From NCBI GenBank assembly GCA_947456245.1, contig CANGPS010000002.1:1-64000 (forward strand): DNA of 64,000 nucleotides, read 5' to 3'. This DNA comes from Acidimicrobiaceae bacterium. GTDB lineage: Bacteria; Actinomycetota; Acidimicrobiia; Acidimicrobiales; RAAP-2. Made by a program: the position numbers and the translations under genes. This document shows positions 35,449-43,576 of the stretch, piece after piece (the first letter of the stretch is position 1; each line of letters begins with the position of its first letter). Under the pieces are notes generated by a model that saw only the letters and a list, made by a program, of their open reading frames with translations, was not told where the DNA came from and ran no database searches.

Positions 35449-37329
35449 ATGAGAGCACCGTTCCGCCGACTGCTGGCCACAGGCCTCGCTGCAGCTGCCC
35501 TCAGCTCCAGCGCCGTCGTCGTCGCACCGACCCTCGCCGGGGCCGCTGCCAAGCCCACCCAGGCCACCTGGGCCGAGGCGCCGCAGACGCCGCCGAACTA
35601 CATCTTCCCCTTCATGCCGCTGCAGTACTTCAGCGTGTCGACCATCAATAACTTCCAGTTCCTGATGTTCCGGCCGCTCTACTGGTTCGGCCAGGGCAAG
35701 ACCCCGAACCTGAACCTTCAGCTCTCGCTGGCCAACGATCCGACCTACTCGAACGGCAACAAGACCGTCACGGTGAACCTGAAGAACTACCAGTGGTCCA
35801 ACGGGGAGAAGGTCACCGCCGATGACGTGATGTTCTGGATGAACATGCTCCACGCCGACAAGGAGCAGTGGGCCGACTACACGGCCGGCACCGGCATCCC
35901 TGACGATGTCAGCTCGATCACGGTGAACTCGCCGACCAAGATCACCTTCCAGCTCAAGGCGCCGGTGAACACCCACTGGTTCACCTACAACGAGCTCTCC
36001 CAGATCTCCCCCATGCCATTGGCCTGGGACAAGACCTCCGATGCGGCCGCCGCCGGATCCGGGGGCTGCGCCAAGGCGGCGTACGGCACGGCCGACGCCA
36101 AGTGCGATGCAGTGTTCACCTACCTGTCAAAGGCCTCTGGCTTCGACCCGGCGAACCCCAAGGGAGCGAACGACTCGCTCAGCACCTACGCCACCAACCC
36201 GTTGTGGCAGGTCGTCGACGGTCCGTGGAAGCTGTCGAAGTTCGACGCCTCCGGGAACATCGAGTTCGTCCCGAACACCAAGTACTCCGGGCCGATCAAG
36301 CCGACCCTGAAGAAGTTCATCGAGGTCCCCTTCACGACCGACACCGCGGAGTTCAACGCCCTCGTCGGCGGCAAGATCGATGTCGGCTACCTCCCCTCGG
36401 CCAACATCACCTCGCCGGCCAAGAGCCCGTTCAAGGCTGGGCCGAACAACTCGAGGCTCGGGAACTTCACCCTCGACCCGCTCTACTCGTGGTCGATCAA
36501 CTACTTCCCGTACAACTTCCAGTCCACGGGCGACGAGGGCAACGCCGGCAAGATCTTCAGCCAGCTGTACTTCCGCCAGGCGTTCCAGACCCTGGTGAAC
36601 CAGACGGCCTACATCTCCAAGATCTGGAAGAACTACGGCATCCCGACCTATGGTCCGGTCCCGACCTACCCGCCTAACTCGTTCGCCTCGAGCTACGAGA
36701 AGAACAACCCGTACCCCTACAGCGTCAGCAAGGCCAAGTCCCTGCTGACCAGCCACGGGTGGAAGGTCGTGCCGAACGGCACCAGCACCTGCGTGCGCCC
36801 CGGCTCGGGCAAGAACCAGTGCGGCAAGGGGATCCCGGCGGGCGCCAAGCTCGACTTCACCCTCGAGTACGCCACCGGTGGCACGGCGCTGGCCCAGCTG
36901 ATGAACGTCGAGAAGTCGTCGTGGGCCCAGGCGGGCATCAACGTCACGCTCCGTGGCGCCTCGTTCAACACGGTCCTCGGCCACGCGGTGCCCTGCACGG
37001 CCGGCGAGTCGTGCGACTGGCAGCTCGAGAACTGGGGCGGGGGCTGGGTCTTCGCCCCGGACTACTACCCCACCGGTGAGGCCATCTTCCAGACCGGTGC
37101 CGGCTCCAACTCGGGCAGCTACTCGAGCGCCACGGCTGACCGCCTGATCAAGGCCACGACCGACGGCAACGTCTCGCTGACGAACTACGAGAACTTCCTC
37201 GCCAAGGACCTTCCCGCCGTCTACCAGCCGAACCCGGTGACCTCGCTGACCGAGATCCGCAAGGGCCTCAAGGGCGTGACCCCGCAGAGCCCGCTCTTCT
37301 CGATCACCCCTGAGGCCTGGCGCTTCTAG
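35449..37329 (+). CDS. Peptide/solute ABC transporter substrate-binding protein (SBP family 5)
   Basis: Signal peptide; MFRPLYWFGQGKTPNLNLQLSLANDPTYSNGNKTVTVNLKNYQWSNGEKVTADDVMFWM. Confidence 0.93.
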   Translation: MRAPFRRLLATGLAAAALSSSAVVVAPTLAGAAAKPTQATWAEAPQTPPNYIFPFMPLQYFSVSTINNFQFLMFRPLYWFGQGKTPNLNLQLSLANDPTYSNGNKTVTVNLKNYQWSNGEKVTADDVMFWMNMLHADKEQWADYTAGTGIPDDVSSITVNSPTKITFQLKAPVNTHWFTYNELSQISPMPLAWDKTSDAAAAGSGGCAKAAYGTADAKCDAVFTYLSKASGFDPANPKGANDSLSTYATNPLWQVVDGPWKLSKFDASGNIEFVPNTKYSGPIKPTLKKFIEVPFTTDTAEFNALVGGKIDVGYLPSANITSPAKSPFKAGPNNSRLGNFTLDPLYSWSINYFPYNFQSTGDEGNAGKIFSQLYFRQAFQTLVNQTAYISKIWKNYGIPTYGPVPTYPPNSFASSYEKNNPYPYSVSKAKSLLTSHGWKVVPNGTSTCVRPGSGKNQCGKGIPAGAKLDFTLEYATGGTALAQLMNVEKSSWAQAGINVTLRGASFNTVLGHAVPCTAGESCDWQLENWGGGWVFAPDYYPTGEAIFQTGAGSNSGSYSSATADRLIKATTDGNVSLTNYENFLAKDLPAVYQPNPVTSLTEIRKGLKGVTPQSPLFSITPEAWRF

Positions 37330-37349
37330 CCCCGAGAGCCCCGAGCACT

Positions 37350-37385
37350 GACGAGATCCCCGCCCAACTGGGCGGGGATCTCGTC
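37350..37385 (+). terminator. Strong hairpin between SBP and permease genes
   Basis: GACGAGATCCCCGCCC-AACT-GGGCGGGGATCTCGTC: perfect 16-bp stem with 4-nt loop, 20 nt after the SBP stop. Confidence 0.8.
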
Positions 37386-37410
37386 GTCTCTGGCAGTAAG
37401 GTCAACCGAC

Positions 37411-38364
37411 ATGCTCGGCTACATCGTCCGACGAACGCTCCAGGCGATCGTCGTGATCCTCGGGGTGACGCTCATCGTCTTCCTCCTGAGCCAGCTCATC
37501 CCCGGCGGGCAGGCTCGCGCCGCTCTCGGCCCGAAGGCCACCCAGCTCCAGATCGCCCACTTCAACCACGTCAACGGCTACGACGAGCCGCTCTGGGTGC
37601 AGTACTGGCACTACATCCTCAACATGGTCCGCGGCGACTTCGGCTACTCGTACAAGAACAACCAGGGCGTCGCTCAGCTCATCATGCAGCGGCTGCCCAA
37701 GACCATCACCCTGGTCGGGGCCTCGACGCTGCTCGCCCTCGTCATCGCCATCCCGCTCGGCATGGCCCAGGCCGTGAGGCGGAACCGACCCTTCGACTAC
37801 GTCATGACCGCGGTCAGCTTCATCCTCTACGCCATGCCGGCCTTCCTGATCGGCGAGCTGCTGATCCTGCTCTTCAGCTTCACCTTGAACTGGTTCCCCT
37901 CGCAGCCCCCGTCAGACGCGTCCGCCTGGGCCGTGTTCACCAACCCGGTGGCCTTCGTGCTCCCCGTGGCCTCCCTCGCCGCCCTCACCATCGCCGCATT
38001 CAGCCGCTACATGCGCTCATCGGTCCTCGACACCGTCGCTGAGGACTACATCCGGACCGCCAGGGCCAAGGGGGCCAGCCCGCGTCAGATCCTCTGGGGC
38101 CATGCGATGCGCAATGCCATGCTCCCGATCATCACGCTGCTCGGCCTCAGCCTCCCCGCCATCGTCGGCGGGGCGCTGATCATCGAGGACGTCTTCAACT
38201 ACCCGGGCATGGGTCTGCTGACCGTGCAGGCGGCGAACAACGACGACATCCCGCTCATCCTCGGGACGACCCTCGTGGCCACCATCGCCACGGTCGTCGG
38301 GTCGCTCCTCGCCGATGTGCTCTACGCCGCCGCCGACCCCCGCATCCGACTTGGAGGTGACTAG
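37411..38364 (+). CDS. dppB: ABC transporter permease, DppB-like
   Basis: MLGYIVRRTLQAIVVILGVTLIVFLLSQLIPG, ARAKGASPRQILWGHAMRNAMLPIITLLG. Confidence 0.92.
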   Translation: MLGYIVRRTLQAIVVILGVTLIVFLLSQLIPGGQARAALGPKATQLQIAHFNHVNGYDEPLWVQYWHYILNMVRGDFGYSYKNNQGVAQLIMQRLPKTITLVGASTLLALVIAIPLGMAQAVRRNRPFDYVMTAVSFILYAMPAFLIGELLILLFSFTLNWFPSQPPSDASAWAVFTNPVAFVLPVASLAALTIAAFSRYMRSSVLDTVAEDYIRTARAKGASPRQILWGHAMRNAMLPIITLLGLSLPAIVGGALIIEDVFNYPGMGLLTVQAANNDDIPLILGTTLVATIATVVGSLLADVLYAAADPRIRLGGD

Positions 38365-39333
38365 GTGCGGATCGACCCCTTCGAGGCGCAGCCGCTCGCA
38401 GGCGACGACGGCCCTGACAGCGCCATCCTCCCCATGCACGACGACCAGCTGGCCGCTGAGGCCCTCAAGGGCCGCTCTGGGTTCCTGCGCTCGATGGTCC
38501 GGGTCTTCGCCGAGAACAAGCTCGCCGTGGCCAGCCTGATCACCCTCGTCTTCATCGTCGGGTTCTGCTTCCTCGGCCCGCTGATCTACGACACCAACCA
38601 GACCAATGCCAACGACGCGCTGCTCAACTCCGTGCAGAACGCACCGCCGAGCTGGAGCCATCCGCTCGGGACCGACGACAGTGGCTTCGACGTGATGGGG
38701 AGGATCATGTTCGGGGGCCAGATCGCCCTCATCGTCGGGTTCTTCTCGGCCATCGTGGCCACCATCATCGGCGTGGCCTATGGGGCGCTCTCGGGCTTCT
38801 TCGGAGGCTGGTTCGACGCGCTGGCCATGCGCTTCGTGGACATCGGGCTGTCGATCCCGGTGCTGTTCCTCCTGATCGCCCTCGTGGCCATCTACCGCCC
38901 CACCGCGCCGCTGCTGATCTTCGTGATCGCCGCCGTCTCCTGGCTCATCCCCGCCCGGCTGATCCGGGCCGAGACCCTGTCGCTCAGGACGCGCGAGTAC
39001 GTCCAGGCGGTCAGGACCTTCGGCGGGACGAGGCGACGCATCATCGGCCGCCACATCGTGCCGAACTCGGTGGGCACGATCGTCGTGTTCGCCACCTTCG
39101 ACGTGGCGGACTCGATCCTGCTGCTCGCCGCCCTGGGGTTCCTGGGCCTCGGCGTCCCGGCCCCGCAGACCGACTGGGGGACGATGCTCTCGAACGGCGT
39201 GAACTACGCCTCGAGCGGGTACTGGTGGGAGATCTACCCGGTCGGCATCGCCATCGTGCTCGTCGTGGTCTCGCTGAACTACATCGGCGACGCGCTGCGC
39301 GACGCCCTCGAGGTCCGGCTCCAGCGCAACTGA
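38365..39333 (+). CDS. dppC: ABC transporter permease, DppC-like
   Basis: HPLGTDDSGFDVMGRIMFGGQIALIVGF, RTFGGTRRRIIGRHIVPNSVGTIVVFATFDV; GTG start. Confidence 0.92.
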   Translation: MRIDPFEAQPLAGDDGPDSAILPMHDDQLAAEALKGRSGFLRSMVRVFAENKLAVASLITLVFIVGFCFLGPLIYDTNQTNANDALLNSVQNAPPSWSHPLGTDDSGFDVMGRIMFGGQIALIVGFFSAIVATIIGVAYGALSGFFGGWFDALAMRFVDIGLSIPVLFLLIALVAIYRPTAPLLIFVIAAVSWLIPARLIRAETLSLRTREYVQAVRTFGGTRRRIIGRHIVPNSVGTIVVFATFDVADSILLLAALGFLGLGVPAPQTDWGTMLSNGVNYASSGYWWEIYPVGIAIVLVVVSLNYIGDALRDALEVRLQRN

Positions 39334-39343
39334 AGTCCGCCGC

Positions 39344-41377
39344 TCAGCTCGAGGCGAGCGCGACCGGCGTGGCCAGCGGGTGATGGCAGGCCGCCATGCT
39401 CCCTGAGGTGAACTCGGTGAGCTCTGGCTCGAACTCGGCGCACTGCTCGTCCGCCCGTGGGCAGCGGGTCCGGAAGCGGCAGCCCGAAGGCGGGCGGACC
39501 GCCGAGGGGAGCTCCCCCGTGATCTGCCGCCCCCGACGTCGGCGTGCCTCGAGGGGGTCAGGAACCGGCACTGCATCGAGGAGGCCTTGGGTGTAGGGGT
39601 GGGCCGGCGTGCGCAGGAGGACCTCGGTGGGGCCGATCTCGACCATCTTGCCCAGGTACATCACCGCGATCCTCGTGGCCATGTAGCGCATGACCGCGAG
39701 GTCGTGACTGACCATCACCATCGTCAGCCCCTTGGCCGCCTGCAGATCCTTCATGAGGTTGAGCAGCTGCGCCTGGATCGACACATCGAGGGCCGACACG
39801 GGCTCGTCAGCGATGAGCAGTGCCGGGTCGAGTGCCAGGGCTCGGGCGAAGCCGATCCGTTGCCGCTGGCCGCCCGAGAACTCGTGTGGATAGCGCTCGG
39901 CGGCCACCGCCGGCAGCCCGACCTCCGCCAGAAGGTCGGCCACGCGTGCTCTGCGATCCGCCGAGGAGCCGATCTCCTGGATGTCGAGGGGCTCTCTGAT
40001 GATCGAGCCGACCGTCATCCGGGGGTCGAGCGATGCGTAAGGGTCCTGGAACATCAGGGCCAGCTGCCGCCGGGCCCGGCGCAGCTCGGCGCCACGCAGA
40101 GAGAACAGGTCGCGGCCCTCGAACTCCGCTCGACCGGCATCGGCGCTCTCGAGCTGCATGAGCAGCTTGGCGACGGTCGTCTTCCCACAGCCCGACTCCC
40201 CCACGATCCCGAAGATCTCCCCGGAGCGGACGGCGAAGGAAACGTCGCTGACGGCTTTGACCGAGCCGGTCGCACGTCTAAAGAGCCCGCCTGAGTAGAT
40301 GGGGAACTCCTTGACGAGGCCCGAGACCTCGAGCAGAACCGGCGCCTCGGCCTCGCCCGCCGACTCGACCGCCACGAGGCGGGACGTCGATCCGAGCTCA
40401 ACGGCGGCCGGACCGTCGACCGGGTGGAAGCAGGCCGCCGAGTGACCCTCGTCCACCATGGTCAGGGGCGGTTCCTCCGACCGGCATCGCTCGGTGGCGA
40501 ACGAGCAGCGCGGGGCGAACCGACAGCCGACGATCGGAGCAGAGAGATCCGGCGGCATGCCGGGGATGCTGGCGAGGCGATCCGTGGTGGACTCCACCGA
40601 GGGGACCGAGGCGAGCAGCGCAGCGGCATAGGGGTGGCGCATCGCGGTGAACAGCTCGGCGGTGGGCGCCTCCTCGACGACCTTGCCGGCGTACATCACC
40701 GCCACCCGGTCGGCCCGACCGGCGATCACCCCCATGTCGTGGGTGATCAGGATCACGGCCATCCCGAGGCGCTCGCGCAGGGAGTCGAGGAGGTCGAGGA
40801 TCTGCGCCTGGATCGTCACGTCGAGGGCCGTCGTGGGCTCGTCGGCGATCAGCAGCTTGGGTTCGCACACCAGCGCCATGGCGATCATCACTCGCTGCCG
40901 CAGGCCGCCGGAGAGCTCATGGGGATATTGGTCGAGGCGCTCCTCGGGCTGAGGCATCTCCACCATCTCGAGCACCTCGAGGGCTCGCTGGCGAGCCTCG
41001 GCCGCCGTCACTCCTCGGTGGAGGCGCATCCCCTCCGCGATCTGGCGGCCGATCTTCATGGTCGGGTTGAGCGAGGTCATTGGATCCTGTGGGATCAGCG
41101 CCACCTCGTTGCCACGGACGTGCTCCATCTCTCGCTCGCTGAGGGTCGCCAGATCGCGACCCGCCAGCTCGATCGAACCACTCACCACCGATCCGTTCGG
41201 TGGCAGCAGCCGCATGATGGAGAGTCCGGTGGTCGACTTGCCGCACCCCGACTCGCCGACGACGCCCAGGCACTCGCCGGGGCGGATCTCGAACGAGACG
41301 CCGTCGACGGCGGTCACCTCGCCATGGTGCAGCCTGAACTGGGTCACGACGTCGGTCAGTCGCAGCACCGGATCCAT
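39344..41377 (-). CDS. Fused dual ATP-binding ABC protein (DppD-DppF-like)
   Basis: Two full NBDs: GESGCGKSTTGLS..LIADEPTTALDVTIQAQ and GESGCGKTTVAKL..LIADEPVSALDVSIQAQ, each with oligopeptide C-terminal motifs. Confidence 0.95.
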   Translation of the reverse strand: MDPVLRLTDVVTQFRLHHGEVTAVDGVSFEIRPGECLGVVGESGCGKSTTGLSIMRLLPPNGSVVSGSIELAGRDLATLSEREMEHVRGNEVALIPQDPMTSLNPTMKIGRQIAEGMRLHRGVTAAEARQRALEVLEMVEMPQPEERLDQYPHELSGGLRQRVMIAMALVCEPKLLIADEPTTALDVTIQAQILDLLDSLRERLGMAVILITHDMGVIAGRADRVAVMYAGKVVEEAPTAELFTAMRHPYAAALLASVPSVESTTDRLASIPGMPPDLSAPIVGCRFAPRCSFATERCRSEEPPLTMVDEGHSAACFHPVDGPAAVELGSTSRLVAVESAGEAEAPVLLEVSGLVKEFPIYSGGLFRRATGSVKAVSDVSFAVRSGEIFGIVGESGCGKTTVAKLLMQLESADAGRAEFEGRDLFSLRGAELRRARRQLALMFQDPYASLDPRMTVGSIIREPLDIQEIGSSADRRARVADLLAEVGLPAVAAERYPHEFSGGQRQRIGFARALALDPALLIADEPVSALDVSIQAQLLNLMKDLQAAKGLTMVMVSHDLAVMRYMATRIAVMYLGKMVEIGPTEVLLRTPAHPYTQGLLDAVPVPDPLEARRRRGRQITGELPSAVRPPSGCRFRTRCPRADEQCAEFEPELTEFTSGSMAACHHPLATPVALASS

Positions 41378-41386
41378 CGGTCGATG

Positions 41387-42103
41387 CTAGCCCTGCGACC
41401 TCGGAGAATCCGCTACGGAACGCTCCCACGGGATCGTGTCGACGAACCTCCAGCTCCGCCGGTGCAGCGGAGTCAGCCCGTAGCCACGGAGCGCGGTCTG
41501 GTGCGCCGCCGACGGATAGCCCACATTGCGGTCGAGGTCGAAGGCCGGGAAGCTCTCCGCCAGCTCGGCCATCAGGCGATCTCGTGCGACCTTGGCCACC
41601 ACCGAGGCGGCCGCTACGGTCGCGCAGGTCTGGTCGGCCTTGACGATCGCCTCGACCACCCGAGGAGGGGTCGCCCTCCAGCGATGCGAAGCCACAGCCG
41701 CCGAGAGCGCCAGGCTGGACGGGAACAGCAGGTCGAGCGGGCCGTCGACGATCACCGCGTCTGGGACCTCGTCGAGGTCCTCGATGGCCCGACTGGCGGC
41801 GAGCGCGATGGCGCCGCGCATGCCGAGCCCATCGCACTCGGCCGCAGAGGCGTGGCCGACCGCGCGTCCGGCCGCCCAACCCACGATGGCTGGGATCAGC
41901 CGCTCTCGGGCAGCCGAGCTGAGGAGCTTCGAGTCGCGAAGCCCGACCGGGGCGGGCTCCGCCACATCGGTGATGACCACGACGCCCACCGACACCGGTC
42001 CCGCCCAGGCCCCTCGGCCCACCTCGTCGATCCCCGCCACCGAGCGCGCCCCTCCGGCGAACAGTCGCTCCTCGGCCGAAAGGTCCGGCACCGGTCGACT
42101 CAT
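41387..42103 (-). CDS. rnhB: Ribonuclease HII
   Basis: VAGIDEVGRGAWAGPVSVGVV, LRDSKLLSSAARERL, VVAKVARDRLM; start 42103. Confidence 0.92.
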   Translation of the reverse strand: MSRPVPDLSAEERLFAGGARSVAGIDEVGRGAWAGPVSVGVVVITDVAEPAPVGLRDSKLLSSAARERLIPAIVGWAAGRAVGHASAAECDGLGMRGAIALAASRAIEDLDEVPDAVIVDGPLDLLFPSSLALSAAVASHRWRATPPRVVEAIVKADQTCATVAAASVVAKVARDRLMAELAESFPAFDLDRNVGYPSAAHQTALRGYGLTPLHRRSWRFVDTIPWERSVADSPRSQG

Positions 42104-43530
42104 CGCAGCAGATGGCGCTGGAGCTTGCCCAGGGCGTTGCGCGGCAGGGTCGTGGCGGGGATGTAGCGACGGGGTCGCTTGTAGGCGCTCAGCACCTCCG
42201 CGCAGGCCTCCAGGGCGTCGTGATCGATCTGACCGTCGTCGGTGACCACGTGGGCGACCACCTCCTCGCCCCACTCTGGCGAGTGGACGCCGACCACGGC
42301 CACCTCCACGACGCCGGGTGCGCCACTGAGGACGTCCTCGACCTCTGCGGGGTAGACGTTGAACCCCCCGGTGATGATCAGCTCCTTGCTCCGTCCACAG
42401 ACCACCAGGTAGCCCGCCTCGTCGGTGCGGACGATGTCCCCCGTCTGCATCCACCCATCGGTGAGCACCTCGGACGTCGCACCGGGCTTGCGCCAGTAGC
42501 CGGGAAACACGGTGGGGCCCGAGACCCTGAGCTCGCGAGGAGGCTCGCCGGAGGCCGGGGCGTCGAGCACGACGCCGGGCAGCGCCCGGCCGACCGTCCC
42601 GGCCCGCCGGTCGCCATCGAGGGGGTTCGATACCGTGAGGAGCGTCTCGGTCATCCCGTAGCGCTCGAGGATGGGCGCCCCGAGCCGGGCGAAGGCCTCG
42701 AAGAGATCGACCGACAGCGGAGCCGATCCCGACACCAGCAGGCGAAGGCCAGCCACCGTCGCCACATCAGGATCCGAGGCGAGCCGATGGAGCATGGTCG
42801 GCACGCAGAAGGCCATCGTGACCACGTATTGTCGCATCGACGCGAGGAAGTCGCAGGCCTCGAAGGCCGGCTGGAGGACGACGCTCCCACCCGAGGCCAG
42901 CCCGGTCATCAGCGCCACCACCAGGCCATGGACGTGGAACAGCGGGAGCGCGGTCAGCAGACGATCGTCAGCGGTCCACCCCCACGCCTCGAGGAGCGCA
43001 TCAGCCTCTGCTGCGAGGTTCCCGTGCGTGATCATGGCCCCCTTGGGGTCCCCCGTCGTGCCGGACGTGTACACGATCAGCGCGAGGTCGTCCCTGCCGA
43101 CCACCGCCGGGTCGCTCGACCCCTCTGGCGTCGGGAGGTCGGCTGCGGTGCTCCACGTCCACCCCGGCACGATCCGCCCGGGTTCCTCCGAGCTCACCAC
43201 CAAGGCTGGCTCGACGTCATCGATCACCGTGCGGCGCTCGGTCGCGGACTGCCGGGTCGACACCGGCACCAGGACCAACCCGGCATGCAGCACGGCGAGC
43301 GCCGCCACGACGGACGACATCGATGCCTCCGCCTCCCACACCACGCGGTCTCCCGGGCGGCACCCGAGCGCCAGGAGGCCAGCGGCGACCGACGCCGTCC
43401 GTCGACCGAGGTCACCTCCGGTCAGCCATATTCCGGCGCCATCATCGACCAGCAACGTCTGCGCCTGGGGGGCCGTCGCCCATGCCCGGGCCCATCGCTC
43501 GGGCAGCGAGAGCACTCGGTCGGCAGCCAC
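42100..43530 (-). CDS. AMP-binding acyl-CoA synthetase
   Basis: LIVYTSGTTGDPKGAMITHGNLA, ERYGMTETLLT, GGFNVYPAEVEDVLSGAPGV, PRNALGKLQRHLL; GTG start. Confidence 0.93.
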   Translation of the reverse strand: MAADRVLSLPERWARAWATAPQAQTLLVDDGAGIWLTGGDLGRRTASVAAGLLALGCRPGDRVVWEAEASMSSVVAALAVLHAGLVLVPVSTRQSATERRTVIDDVEPALVVSSEEPGRIVPGWTWSTAADLPTPEGSSDPAVVGRDDLALIVYTSGTTGDPKGAMITHGNLAAEADALLEAWGWTADDRLLTALPLFHVHGLVVALMTGLASGGSVVLQPAFEACDFLASMRQYVVTMAFCVPTMLHRLASDPDVATVAGLRLLVSGSAPLSVDLFEAFARLGAPILERYGMTETLLTVSNPLDGDRRAGTVGRALPGVVLDAPASGEPPRELRVSGPTVFPGYWRKPGATSEVLTDGWMQTGDIVRTDEAGYLVVCGRSKELIITGGFNVYPAEVEDVLSGAPGVVEVAVVGVHSPEWGEEVVAHVVTDDGQIDHDALEACAEVLSAYKRPRRYIPATTLPRNALGKLQRHLLR

Positions 43531-43536
43531 CCGAGC

Positions 43537-43542
43537 ATCGTA
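43537..43542 (-). promoter_or_regulatory. -10-like TACGAT, 6 nt before GTG 43530 (leaderless candidate)
   Basis: TACGAT-GCTCGG-GTG. Confidence 0.5.
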
Positions 43543-43564
43543 GGACGACGACCAGGCCCGGATC

Positions 43565-43570
43565 TATCCT
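43565..43570 (+). promoter_or_regulatory. -10-like TATCCT, 6 nt before ATG 43577 (leaderless candidate)
   Basis: TATCCT-CTGCAA-ATG. Confidence 0.5.
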
Positions 43571-43576
43571 CTGCAA

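Noticed and set aside
38017-39576. 519-aa minus-strand ORF
   Set aside because: Antisense shadow of DppB/DppC; low-complexity Arg/Asp/His composition typical of high-GC mirror frames.
40424-42166. 580-aa plus-strand ORF
   Set aside because: Antisense to the ABC ATPase fusion and rnhB; composition rich in R/H/G, no motifs.
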